From Pleodorina starrii (taxonomy: Eukaryota; Chlorophyta; Chlorophyceae; Chlamydomonadales; Volvocaceae): DNA of 64,000 nt. How positions within the stretch are numbered: the first letter of the stretch is position 1; each line of letters opens with the position of its first letter. This document shows, in pieces, positions 47,679-60,200 of the stretch. The notes below the pieces were generated by a model that saw nothing but the letters and a program-made list of their open reading frames with translations, was not told the DNA's origin and ran no database searches. Location of the stretch: assembly GCA_030267565.1 (NCBI GenBank), contig BRXU01000027.1, forward strand, positions 1,101,001-1,165,000. Reading direction: 5' to 3'. The position numbers and the translations under genes are program-made.

Positions 47679-50365
47679 TCATCTGAACCTGACCACCACG
47701 CAGCTGATGTTGTCGGCGCTGCCGCGCTGGTACGCCTCCTGGGGAGTAAGAATGAAGATACCGCAGCGGAGGGACGGAGAGGACGTTACCGAACGGACCC
47801 GAAGCCAGGGAAGGGGGTGAGGCCCGGGCGGAGGCCCAGGGACACTTTGTGGGGCTCGCGACGCAGGCCGTTGGCAACTGCAACACCAGACGTGGGAGCG
47901 GCGACAACGCCCCTAGTTTCGCACCCGCAAGGCACGCTGGTGCGGCGCGCGAGTTGTACGTGGGCCCTAGTGCACACGGCAGCGCCCACCAATGGCCACT
48001 GGCGAATCCCGATAGTACCAACGCGCAAGCACTGGACGGCTGCTGAACAGGGCCCCCTGTCCAGCACTGCCCCGCCTCCTTTATCCTTCCCATGCGTCTC
48101 TAGGTGGGCTGCCAAACCACGGCCCGCCACGGCAGCCCGTCCTCACCTCGGTCACGCGCTTGGCGGCCTGCTCCGCGTCCTTAATCTCCAGTACGAGCGC
48201 GACGGCTTCCTGCGGGCGGGGGGGGGATGTCAACCGCCGGACTTCGATCACAAAAAGCATTTTCACGGCCATATACCGTACTCGTGCGGGCAACACAGCA
48301 GGAGCTTGGTTGCCCCACGAACCCTGGCCCCACTGCCCCTTGCACTCCCGCACCGCCTACACCGGGCACTCCCCCTTGTCGTGTGACCACCAGCACCGCA
48401 CCTGGTTGGTCATGACGTCCCACAGCCCGTCGCTGGCCAGTATGAGGAACTCGTCCTCGCTGGTGAGGCTCTCCTCCGCCATGGCGGGCGTGGGTATGAC
48501 GTAGCGCTTAAGCGGCCGGTCGCCAAACGCCCGCGACACCGCCAGCACGCCACCCACGCGCCAGGTGCCCGCCCACACCACCACGCCCCCGGCGCTCTCG
48601 ATCCGTGACCGCTCCTCCTTCAAGTTGGGCTTGTGGTCCACCGACAGAGCGACCGCTGCACAAGGGGGCAGGCGGGCGGGCGGGAAATGGCGGCACTCGA
48701 ACAGCGCACGGGGACATTTCACCTTGGTGAAGAGCACCAGACATCAATTTATGGCGTCCAGACCCATCTATCGCGCGAAATAGAATAATCTTATTCCCCA
48801 TAATAGATAAGGGTATTAAACAAGGGTAGTCGTTGTCGCTCTGAGCTCCAGATCCGTATGCAGAGCCGGTGGGGCGGCCTTTGCATCGGGCGACGGCAAA
48901 CATCGACCGTCAGCGCCCTCTGTACAGCCCAGCCACTGTACAAAGCGCTTGCCCCTTGCCCCCGCCGTACCTTTCCCTCCGCGGCAGAGTACGGCTCGAG
49001 AGTCGCCCACGTTCGCCACGAGCAGCCGCTGGCCCACCACGACAGCCGTGACTGCCGTACACCCATCCTCGCGGCCGCTCGAGCTCTCCTGACGCAGGTA
49101 CTGGTTGTCCGTAGTCTCGTACGCCTCAGCTGCAAAACATGAAGACAGCATACACCAGCACGCCGCATCTTCTATACCCAGGCGCGATTTCCTGAAATCG
49201 CCTGTGCGCGACCACATTACCACCTGGGGTTGAGGTGCGAGCGCGAGACGCGGTGCACATGTGCTCGTTTGCCCACCATCGGGAGCGCTTCTGGTGTGGC
49301 GGCGCCGGCATGCGATAGCCCTCGCTGATGGGGTGCCGGCCCGCCCTTTCTCCATGGCCACTCGGGCCCCCCAAGGGCCCCCAACTCCCCCTTCACACTC
49401 ACACACACACGCACACACACAGTGCAAGGCAGGCCCCGAGGTGGTCAGAGACTAGGGGCCACCCAGCTCACCCCTCGAAACGCCGGCCAGTGCCCCGCTC
49501 ACCTACCTACGCACGCCGAAAGGTCGCTGATGAACTTGTTGCTTCACATTTTGGCGGGTGGCGGGCAAAGGGATGAATAAGGCAGCGAGAGCGGTTAAGG
49601 ACTTTGCCCGGCCGTCATGCATCACTTTGGTATGTGGTGGCATGCCCTTCAGAAGCCGTGTCCCTTATGAAAGGAATGCCCAACTGTTCGGACTGCTTGG
49701 TGGCTTCCCATGTGGCTAAGCGGTCACGGCTACACGATTCACACACGTGCCTCAGCACCCAGTACAAGTACACTGTGACTACCTTTGCATCATGTTCACG
49801 AAGAGGTTGCTGCGCACGTAGTCAGCTGCGTGGGGACCGCCATGCCCTGCGTCAGGGGAACTCGAACTTTCTTAACTCGTCACGTCGGGGATCGCACGAC
49901 ATAATGTCAACTCCTGGCATCCTCGCTCAATTCGTTGAGAAATGGGCCAGTCCCGCACCACTGCCTACAACACGCATTAAGCTTGAAACGTCCTTACCAT
50001 CAAAAATGCCGAAGAGGCCGTACCACTGCCCAGAACGTGGATCCTTCTTGTACTACGAGCGTGTATGGGGTTTTGTGGGGGGATGGGGTGTTTGGTGGGG
50101 GACGTGTCGGGCGGGGTGCACGCAAGCTCAACGGCCTGTGCATACCGTTGCAACGTGAAAGTCCTCCATTGCGGGGCGCTTGCCGCGCAAAAGTGAAAAC
50201 CCATAGCTCCCTCGCCCGTCGTCTCTGAAAAGCATGACAGCGCAGTTGTCAACTGCATGTTACCGGGGGGTGTACCTGTTACCAACATGCGTCGGCCCAC
50301 CTCGCAGAGCCGCCCGACAGAGACGTCGCGTTGCCAAGGGCGAGTGCTGTAGCTGTTGCGTCCAT
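47679..50365 (-). CDS. Protein phosphatase 2C (PPM family)
   Basis: Mg/Mn-dependent Ser/Thr phosphatase. Nine exons (minus strand): 50365-50301, 50224-50146, 50025-49998, 49846-49783, 49541-49507, 49129-48971, 48655-48402, 48209-48147, 47738-47679; all phases agree, 268 residues, essentially just the catalytic domain. Motifs: RPAMEDFH (Glu42-Asp43), [13 protein letters not shown] (Asp57), DGCTAV (GCTA where most relatives have GSTA), [46 protein letters not shown] and [17 protein letters not shown]. It closely resembles plant PP2Cs of the WIN2/PP2C59 type, which act in stress and defence signalling; that role is not inferred here. There is no clear targeting signal. Two exons are only 28 and 35 bases long. 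Confidence 0.94.
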
Positions 50366-51430
50366 AGACGGTGAAAGAACTGACGAAACGAAATCCATTC
50401 TGAGCGATTTCCAACGGATTAAGGCAACCCGCAGCGTCACACGACACAACGTCGACAAAAGGTCATCCTGATGAAACTGTGCTGGACTAGATAGAAGATA
50501 TTGGTAACTTAAAGCTAATGCTGACGAAAATACAACACTGGAACTTCAGCCTCAGATACAGTGGCTGTTACTAAGTACAGGATTAAGCTGGAAATGCATT
50601 TCGCAACCAACTGCCCACAGCATAAAGAGGAAGCTGCAAGAGTTATGAGAAATAGTGAAGCTGGGCAGTTGGGAGTACGCGAGTAGCCTTGTCACGGGGT
50701 TCCAACATGCAATAACCCGATGTATACCAGTCGCCAGCGATGCAAACTGCCTATGTTATAGAAGCTGGTAACCCATCTGTTTTCAGACGGGTACGACGAT
50801 GAACTTGGTTTCAGAGAGCGGTTGTCCGTTATTTCGTTGCTAGGGTTGGAATACAACGGATTTGGTTTGGCCGTCTACACTTTACAGCAAGCCACATGTG
50901 CTATTTCAGCTGCGTAGATTTTCCCTACTTGAAGAGCCCTGCACGAGGCGTGAAAGAGTCGCAACTAGAATTGCCGTTCCATATCCGATTATTAGAGGAG
51001 CAAGGGCTGCTGCGTGCTGCCACACACGCCGTCACGCGCCATTCGCACCCACAGAGTCGCCATTACACCATGCAACCCGAGAAATGCGTATGTAATCCAT
51101 CATTGAGCGCCCCGCGTTGCAGCCCCATCATCCGCGCAACGATTTACACCTCGGCAAGGACTAGCGCTCACCCCGAAGGGAATTCGCCTGCTGCTCCGAA
51201 AACACCCCGATGTAACGGTTGCACCTCAGGAGGAACCCCCGCTCAACCCGAGGGGACATCGCCCGCTCATCTCAAAACACCCATTCTTCTAGTTTACTGC
51301 AATCAAATCCAATGGCACCGTGCTTGCGTTTGCTGAACCGAACCCACACGAAAAAAGTCGCATTATGGATTTGTCAGGCCACTACACCCCTTAAACCCAC
51401 CACGCCACTCGGCAAGCCAAGCACACGCCC
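50366..51430. other. Intergenic region between PP2C and V-ATPase c'' genes
   Basis: Presumed PP2C promoter plus the 3' untranslated region of the V-ATPase gene. An imperfect direct repeat lies at about 51165-51285 (CGCTCA.CCCGA...GGGGA and a following AAAACACCC). No gene is supported. Confidence 0.5.
51144..51148 (-). terminator. Candidate TGTAA polyadenylation signal, V-ATPase c'' gene
   Basis: TGTAA on the minus strand 283 bases past the V-ATPase c'' stop codon. Confidence 0.5.
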
Positions 51431-52441
51431 TCATTCCTCCTTCCACTTCACACCTCCAGACATGATGATGCCAATGATCACACCGAACAACCCCAGGGCA
51501 CTGCCGAAAATCTCCACGACCAGAATCTTGACGAACAGCGTGCTGTTCTGAGCATCCGAAAGGGCGCAGCTGCTTCCAACGATGCCCACGCACATCCTGT
51601 GGCGGCAGCATGGAACCCTGTTAGTGTGAACAGCAGCGGCAGCAATTACCTACACCGCACGCATTGCCCCGGCCTCCACACCCAACCAAACCCACACGCA
51701 GCGCCCCGCCGCGCAACCCCAAGACCCGCCGTAAGACGAGCTACGGTCAACCCGGAACAGGCCCCTCCCCTTTCAAACCCAAGCGCTCACCCGCACACCA
51801 GGTTGGCGAAGCCGCAGGTGACGCCCGCGCCAAAGATCGAGTAGCCTGACGCCATCGCCCACTTGTCATACATCCCGTCCGTGGGCGTCGCTATATCGAT
51901 CTTCGTTTGGAGGATGATGGCCACAATGACGCCATAGATGGCCGTAGCCTCACAGAAAATGATACTGTTTTTACAGGGATAGAGGGAAATCAGCGCCCCT
52001 GTGCAGTCCGGGCAACGCATTTCGCCCCTTTCAGTGCACCTACCTGATCAGGTTCTTTGAAGTGATCCGCGGCACCCGAATTGCCGCGCCGACCAGCGAG
52101 GACCCGGTTATGAAGATGCCCCTAGTAAAAGGGCACGCGAAAGTTCAGCCCTAATACATCGGGCAGTATCATGCCTGCAAATAGATCCTAATGAACGCAT
52201 AGCGGCCCAGCCGTGGAACGACTCCGTCGTTCTCTTACCAAGCAGCACCCAGAATGGACATCCCCACTGCCAGCGCCACACCCATGGCTGACCAGAAGTA
52301 TGGCGACATGCTACGGAATAGGAGCCATAGCCAGTCATAGTCAATGAACCGGTCCGGGGAGCCGACGCTAATCAGAAAGCAAATCCAGGTTATCGTGACT
52401 GGTATGTAGAACCAGACAACGGGATGTGTGAGGTCGGTCAT
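51431..52441 (-). CDS. VHA-c'': V-type proton ATPase 21-kDa proteolipid subunit c''
   Basis: Membrane rotor subunit of the V0 sector that carries protons into vacuoles and other endomembrane compartments. Exons (minus strand): 52441-52239, 52121-52044, 51964-51791, 51596-51431 (TGA); all phases agree, 206 residues, the usual family length. Five hydrophobic segments are visible, beginning [15 protein letters not shown]. The ring motif runs [19 protein letters not shown], then [20 protein letters not shown]. The proton-binding Glu99 sits in [13 protein letters not shown], and the last helices include [18 protein letters not shown]. The extra N-terminal helix separates c'' from the smaller c subunit. 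The start Met matches the plant N-terminus in position. Confidence 0.96.
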
Positions 52442-54269
52442 TGTAACTGAAGAAGCCTTCGAGCCTAGAGCTGCTGAACTGTGGTGTTAGGCTTGCCAGA
52501 ACTACAAAGCTGCCAGGACCACTCAGAGGCCCGTCCACAACAGACCTAAGCAGCGACCACGGCTGCTCATTACGGCAAGTTCATATCTTCCTCTATCTCA
52601 ATGCAGCAAAACACTACGTTCGCGCTGCCGTACACACTTCTGCATAACTCGGGCTGAACAGCTGGAGGGCTCACCATCGCACTGCAGGGGCAACTAAATT
52701 TTACATCTCATTAAAGTTGGAACAAGCTTTGGAGCGCCACGCCATGCCCAAAAAAGGCAACTTACACACGCCCGTGTGTCGCCTTGCCGTGTAATGTCGT
52801 TGTCGCGCCTAACGAACGAAGTAGAAGGTTAGGGGGCTATCGCGGGGGGCGGGGTACTTTCCGCCAAGGACCAAGGCAGACGGTGCAGCACTCCGGGTGT
52901 GACAGCTCGGATAGGGTTTGGAACCCCGCAGCTCCCCCGTGCAACCGTAAGGGAATACGGTGCCCTAGCTGTTCCTGGGTTGCTTACAGTGCTTGGCCCA
53001 AGCAGGCCGGGCCCCGACCAAAGGTCAATCCTCTTCACGTCCATGCTTCGTGTTAGCCCTGAGCAGAGTGGGCGAGTGACGGCCGGGAGGTCATCGACGC
53101 CTGGATATCGGAAGTGCCCCCGGGCCTGAAATATGAAGACCTGATTACTGGCATTCGCACCTGTAAGGATACATGCCTCAGGCTAGGCCCGTCTCGGCCG
53201 ATACCCACACACGCCTTCTCACATGCAGGTACCGAAGCATTAGTAAACCGTACCTGCCCAGCAGTGCCCAATCCCGCAGCCTCGCGCCTATAGGCGCCCG
53301 GCCTGTGCTTACAGGGGACGCCCAATCACGGTTACCGCGAGCGTCCAGCGTCAACCCTCGTCTAACCAAGTCACTTCTGTCACAATATGTGAAACGCACC
53401 AGAACGCGCCTTTGCGGAAAAGCTGAACGGGCAGATCCAGGGATGCACATACATGGTCCAGGATGGCCGTACAAATATGAGCGTAACGAGCAATCTCCTC
53501 CGCGTTCGCCGTCCGTCAGGGGCGACAGCAGCACGCATCTCTGCTAGCGTCACGATGAGCAGCAACGTGTGCGAGAGAGTAAAACGGGGACCATGCTGAC
53601 CTACGCCGCAGACACACAGTAGCCCGCCCTGCCTGTTCCAAGCAAGATCCGCAAAACACAATCATTTTTTCATGTACTGAATTACAGCCATCCAGCAGGC
53701 ACAAGCCGCTCACACGGAATCGGTTCGTGTAAACTATGCCCTGGCTAGGTTAGGCAGGGCTCGTACCGTCAGCGCACATCCGGGGTTGCAGCCAATGCCA
53801 GCGCCCCAACCGCAGGGCAGGGGGCACGTGCGGGAACCCAAACGTGGAACCCACGGTTTTCTGGCAGGGAGAGCGGATACATACCCCAGAAGGGTATCTA
53901 CTTGAGCAAGTATGCGGCGGAAGGCCCCACGGGCACTACCAAATCGACATCATGACCGGTGTCGTAGTCAGGAACTGGGCACAATTGCCCCGTTGAAGGC
54001 AATCTACCCTCGTGTCAAGGCGAGTGATGTCTCAACTCGCAGGCGCATGGACGCGCGCGGCCTCAGCACATTTCTCTGTCATTCCATTGCAAAATGATCG
54101 ACGGGCGCGTCTCGTAGCCGGGGCCCCCCCATGCGTTCCGTTGCTCAAAGCGGAGCCGGAATCCGCCGCCCATAACCGTCTGAACCCCGGCCCCCCCCGA
54201 TGCCCATGCCCATGACGCCCCTTGCTGCCCCGCCTGGGCCCACCCCAGCAGCCTGGCAGCCGTGCCCCG
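52442..54269. other. Intergenic region between V-ATPase c'' and CBP60-like genes
   Basis: Lower GC than the coding areas. It probably holds the V-ATPase promoter (left) and a long CBP60-like 3' untranslated region; the nearest minus-strand TGTAA I saw is at 53313-53309. No supported gene, RNA or mobile element. Confidence 0.5.
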
Positions 54270-57200
54270 TCAGTTGTCACCCAGCAGCCCCGAGCCCCGG
54301 TGCAGCCCCTCAAACAGGTCCTCCGGTGTTGCCTCCATCGGCGCGAACGGCAAGCCCACGGCCAAGAAGCGCTTGAACGAGTCGCTCTCGCAGCGCTTCA
54401 GCTCCCGGTTGGCCTGGTTGAACAGCGTGCCGCCCGAGTCCATGTGCTGCAGCGTGCGGCCCGGGGGCAAGCCCGACCCCGAACCCCCCGCGCCTCCGCC
54501 TCCGCCTCCAAAGCCCATGCCGTAGCCCGAGTGCTGGTGCTGCTGCTGCGTTTGTTGCTGATGCTGGTGGAGCTGGTCGTGGCTGTGCTGGTGGCCGAGC
54601 CCCTGCTGATGGGCCTCCAGGCCCAGCAGACCGGAGGGACCGGCCACGGGTCCGCCGCCGCCCATGCGCGTGACTGCGTCGTTCAGGATGAGTGTGTGCT
54701 GCATCTGCCCCGTCAGCGAGTCCGAGCCATGCATGCTCATCTGCATGAGCGGCGCCGAGATGCCGGTTGGACTGGTGGCACCCGTGCCCAGGCCCAGCCC
54801 ACCGCCGCCGCTGCCCGATGGCACCAGAGGGGCCAGCCCGCGCACATCGCCGCCGCCGCCGCCGCCGGAGAAGGTGAGCTCGCCGGGGGTCACGAAGCTG
54901 AAGTTCTGCGCCAGGTAGCCCTCGATGTCCGACGCGTCCAGCACGCCGCTGAGCGCAGCCGCTGCCACCGTGTCGCTGACGTCTGCACTCAGCCGGCTGC
55001 GGGGCGTGTGGCGGCCGCGGCCTGCAAACGCGCGTGTTTGTGCGTGCCGGCGAGGCCAGCAGGGGAGGTGGGCGGCTGGGTAAGCCTCACGCCGTCGTTC
55101 GGCATCAGGCACGCGGCCGGGGCGTGGCCGGCAAGCGACTGATGCGCGACCAGGCAAGGAAGCGCGCGCGCTTAATGCTGCGGTAAGTAAACAACCGAGG
55201 CCACAAGAGATTCTGCACTGTGCGGTTCTCGCAACCGAGATCGTAATAACACGCAAGTGGTGCGACGCTGTGGCATTCGCGCTGTTTGCAACGCTTGCAC
55301 GCGCCTCGCCTCCACCGCCTCCGCGCCAAAGGCAAGGGACGCCGCGCCCGCAGCGAGGGAACGGACGGGACGCGCAAGAATTCAAGCAGGGAAGCGGGCA
55401 ACTCACTCTCGAAGTGGTACAGCGCGTGGCGGTTGTTGGTGGTGACCTGGACGTCCAGCGCCGCGTTGATGCCCAGCTGCTGCTGCTGCTGTTGCTGGTG
55501 CTGCAGCTGCAGCTCCTCCAGCATCTGGTGCCCCGGGGCAGAGACGCGCGACCGCTTGCCCGTCTGCGCGGCGCGGCGGCGCAAGCGACGTGCAGCAGAG
55601 TCAAGAGGCAGGGCCCCGAACGAGGTGGAAAAAAAACAGGCGGCGGCGGAGGCATGTTGGCAAGGGAGAGTTGGGAGGGCGGCTGTGGCTTCACGGAAGG
55701 AGCTGCCGTGCAGGCCTAAGGCGGCGCTACAGACGTGCTCGTCTGCCACTGCCGGCTTGAAGCCAGCTGCAGTGGGCAAGCCGGACATCGGCAAGTGTAA
55801 CACTAGAGACGAAAACTTCAGCCGCTGGCACGAAAAAGGCACGGGCTGCTGGAATGCTGGTGGGCTGCGGTGACGCGCCTGGCCAAAGACGCGTCTAAAG
55901 GCGTGACACTCCCGCCGCGCCACTTCACGACCCACGTTCCAACCCCGCCCTCTCTCCGTCCCATCAACAGCCCTAGCAGTACCCTCGCCGAGCACCGAGC
56001 ACGACCGCTTCCCCTGCCCGGCCCCTTGGAGAGTCGGTCCCCGACGCACCATATCGATGGACAGCTCGACGGGCGGCTGCGGTACCCCCGCCGCCTGCAT
56101 CATCGCAAATTGCCGCACCGCCCCCGCGTCCGCAGAGAGCCGGCGGTATCGGGTGGAGCGTGCCGGCGGCGGCGCCAGGATGACCTCGGGCGGCCCGCCC
56201 AGGCCGCCCATTATCGCACAGGGCCCGCTGGCTGCACCCACCAGGCAGCTGCCGCCGCCGGGGCTGTCCGCGCCGTTGTGCGAGAACAGCGGCGAGGACG
56301 TCGCTGCGGCGAGCAAGGAAGATATGCCCCCGGTACCAGCAAGAGGGCGCGAATGCGGGCCGTAGGTGAGCAGACCCTAGATGATGTGCAGCAGACCAAG
56401 GGAACATAATCTAGCATTATGTTAAAGTAACGATACCGATTAGCAGGGAAGAGCAGCAGGACGACGTTCACGATCGAATCCGCGCAGCACTCACCCATGT
56501 TGGGAGGACTGGCCGTCCGGTACACGTCTGGGGGCAGCAGTTCCGATGCCGCCAGCCCCGCACTATACACGTTCTGCGCTGCAAACAACTGCGCACCTGT
56601 AAAGTGGAACGCTGCCTGCTGCCCCTGCTGCTGGGCGCCTACCGTTGGCTGCTGCGGCTGCGGCTGCAAGCCCCCGTCCGTGTACCCGCTGCTGGTCTGC
56701 TGGAACATGCCCTGCGTCGCCCTGTCGGGCGAATTGGGCCCCCCCTGGTGGTAGCTCACGGCCGAGGAGCGGCGGCTGCGTGCCGAGTCGGGGTGCATCA
56801 TGCCGGGGGTCATGCTCACGCTGCCGCGCCGGCCCAGCGGGCCCATCTGCGGAGGAGGTAACAAAAATGCCCAAAGCGGGCGGGTGGCGGCGGCAGGCTC
56901 GGCTCGGCTCAACCCAGCTCGCGGCCTTGTTAATGCCACATCAGATGTAGTCGCGAAGCAGCCGTGCGCGCGCGCACGCACGCTGCACGGCTCCATCACA
57001 CATATTGTGAGCCAACCCGTTCGGAGGCTCTGCTGCAGCATTCCGGCATACACCGCGGCGATCCCAGCCAAACCCAAGTCGGTGACTCGGTATAGGCTCT
57101 ACAACTGTCTGACAAAAGACGACCCACAAACCTGGGTTGCGGGGCGGCTCCGTGGCCACCTCCCCCTGCCCATCTGCCCACCTGGCTGCTCTCGATTCCG

Positions 57201-60200
57201 TCCGCCATGGAGATGCTGGCGGCGGGGGCCATGCCCATGCTGGGGCCGGCCCCGATCAAAATCGAGGTCCCACCCGCGCCCGCGTTGGCCATCTCCTACA
57301 GCGCGCCAAAGGGGATGTGCCGCGCCACGGGCAGGACGCGGAGCGGAGCGGACGGGGCGTCTCCCGGGTGCCCTTGCACCATACATACCGTATACGGCCG
57401 GAACCGACCATGTAGGGTAAGCAGGCTAAGTTCAGGCAGCATCCATCTGGGCCCTCAGATCTGCCCATACAGCCAGATACAGCAGGCCTTTTCACCATGC
57501 TGTGGACTGTTTCCCTCTCCTTGCAATACTCGAAAAGAAGCAGACAGCAGAGCAGGAAAGTTGGGCACCTCCTGAGCTCTTAGGTTTACCCAATCCGTAG
57601 CTCAGCCCCAAGTGACGCCCGGCCCCCAGACCGCCCTCCCCTTCCAGGTCACCCCCAACCGCCCCACCAGCTGCTCCTGCACCATCGTCCAGCCGCGGTG
57701 CGCCGGCGTGTGCCAGGCGCTCTCCGCCAGGGAGCGCCACCGCTTCAACGTCTCCGCGTCCTGGCCGGCCGGGTTGCTGGACACCACCAGCCGCCCGTTG
57801 GACGCGCGCTGCACCAGGCCTACGGGCGTAGGGGTGGGCGCGAAGGGCACGCAGGCAGAGCACGCAGGGTGGGCACGCAGGGCTGAGACACATGGAAAGC
57901 CCGGCAGCCCGCCGGCCACCAGGGAAATCCGCTTGAGGCTCGGGGCCCGGAGAGGAGAAGCTGAACTGGCGCGAGTGCTTGCAGGCCCGCCGGTCCCGGA
58001 ATGCTCCGCCTTCCGGCCCCACGCGCAAGCGGAAAGATTGCGTCACCCTTTTGTGACTGCCAGCGAGTACGAACTAGCGGCAGCGCCGCATCTGTCTGCG
58101 GCTCATTCTGGGCGGTCCAGGCGGCTGGCGCACCCGCGCCCCCCTGCGGCATGGCGAGGCTCCTCACACAGCACGACACGGCGACACGGCATGGCGAGGC
58201 GCACCTATGGGCCTGTCCATGTTGACCTGGCCCTGCTTGCACGCGAAGATGATTCCCTGGCTCATCGAGTCGTCCGTGTACCAGAGGCGGTGCAGCATGT
58301 CGTCGTACACCACCCGCTCCGCCAGCACCTCCCGCAGGTAGTCCCACTTGTGCTTGTGCTTGCCCTTCATGTTGAGCAGCTCAAGCATCTGTGAGGGCCA
58401 GGCGCGTGTGGAGGACAGGCCTGGAGAGTCGTGGAATGGCTCGCATGGTGGAGAGGGAGATTGGGGTCGGCGAGCGCGCGTGTGCTGGGAAGCGGGTTGC
58501 AGGCCCCACGCGGACCACCAAAAGGAGTTCGCGCCTCGCTCGGCTCGCGACACCGCGTCTGGCAATGCCCTCGCGTTTCTGCGCAGCGGCGACTCCCCGT
58601 TGGCGGTGCTGGAGGACTGGCTGAGCGAAGGCGGGTGAGGTGGCTGCATATACTTGGTGGTGGTGGCCGGCTGTGCAGCCCCGCGCATGGAGAAGGAATG
58701 GACATGTTCGTGTCAGCAAGCGGCTGCCAGGGTCGCGCCGTGCGCTCACCTTGTTCTCCACCTGCCGGTTCTGGTCCGCGTACTGCATCAGCTGCTTGAG
58801 CTGCTCCACTGCATTCACGGAGATCGGGACAAGCGTCAGGAAAATGCCTCTATTAAGTTTCAGACCCGAAGGCGCGCGCGCCGCAGGAAATGACTCCTTA
58901 TCTCGACCAACGCAACCATGCCACGGGGCCTTTGTATGGTCCCCGCCGTCATCTGACAGCCACGGAGCAGGGCCCAGTACTCCACCCCATTCCAAAGCCC
59001 GAGCCGGGCGCTCCCCGCTCCCACCCGTCTCGATGGAGGTGTACGGGCAGTCCAGGTGCTGGTGGATTTCCCGCAGGCGCTGCGCCGTGATGCTGCCGAT
59101 GAATTTGAGCTTTGTGAGCTCATCCTTGAAGTGCGGGTACTCCGACTTGCGGTAGTCGTTGAGGGCGCGCTGCGTCTTGACCTGCGGGTCACAGACGCGC
59201 GGAGTGGGGCGGCACGGCACGGCACGGCGCGGCGCGGGGAGGTACCCCGGAAAGGAGGCTCTCCTTGGTCCGAGACACACGACGAAGACCGCTCCATGCT
59301 TTCCTGGCCAGCGCATGTAACGCGCATGCACATGCACACGATGCGGCGCACCGCACGCTGGCGCCAGACCGCCGCAGAAGCGGCAGCACCTGACCCGTAC
59401 GGCAGCACTTGGCGCCCAGAAGGGCATCTCATCACACGCGCAGCTCGCCCGTGTGCCCCAGGGCGAACCCAGGGCGACCATGCATCCAGCCCTTCCGCCC
59501 GTTGCCTCGCAGCTCCGCCCCTTCTCCAGCCCCTTTCCCCAGCCCGCCACTCACGATGAAGCGGCCAGACACCGCCTGCCGGATGTTGTCGAGCGGCGTC
59601 AGCACGCCGTAGCCCTCCCGGCGGACGGCTCGCGCCATGAGGCGAAACGTCCCGAACGTCTCGTTGTTGAGGTGAAACGTGTCGTTCTTGTCCGTGACGC
59701 ACAGGTCCGGCAGCTTCACCTGGCCCTCGTTCATGCGCAGATACACGCGGCCGTCCGACTCCGCCTTGGTGCCCGCCTGGTAAGCCCCCAGGAGGATACT
59801 CTCCTGTGCGGATTCAAACATGTTCCGTCCCGGAACGGGGACAGTAAGAAAGCGGCAGAACGTGAGCGGCTCGCCGGGTGCTGGGCGTGCGCCTTTTACT
59901 CCGGCGGTTGAAACGCCTCCGACGAACAGGTCGACAGCAAGGTCCAGAGCCCGCACAGAAGCCCGCAAACCCGCTACGCACACAGGGTTCATGGATCAGA
60001 TCATAGATGGTCGAGAGCCGCGCGCCTGTGCTCTGGTTCTTGCCACGTGATGACTCCACCACGCGCACGTTGGCGGTTTCACCGGCTATGGTGGCCGGCG
60101 CCGATGCTAGCCGATCAATTAGCGTCGGTTGGCGTCGATCAATTAGCGTCGATTCGCTAGCCGGTGCATGCACGCCGGCGCCAGCATTGGGGACTGGCCA

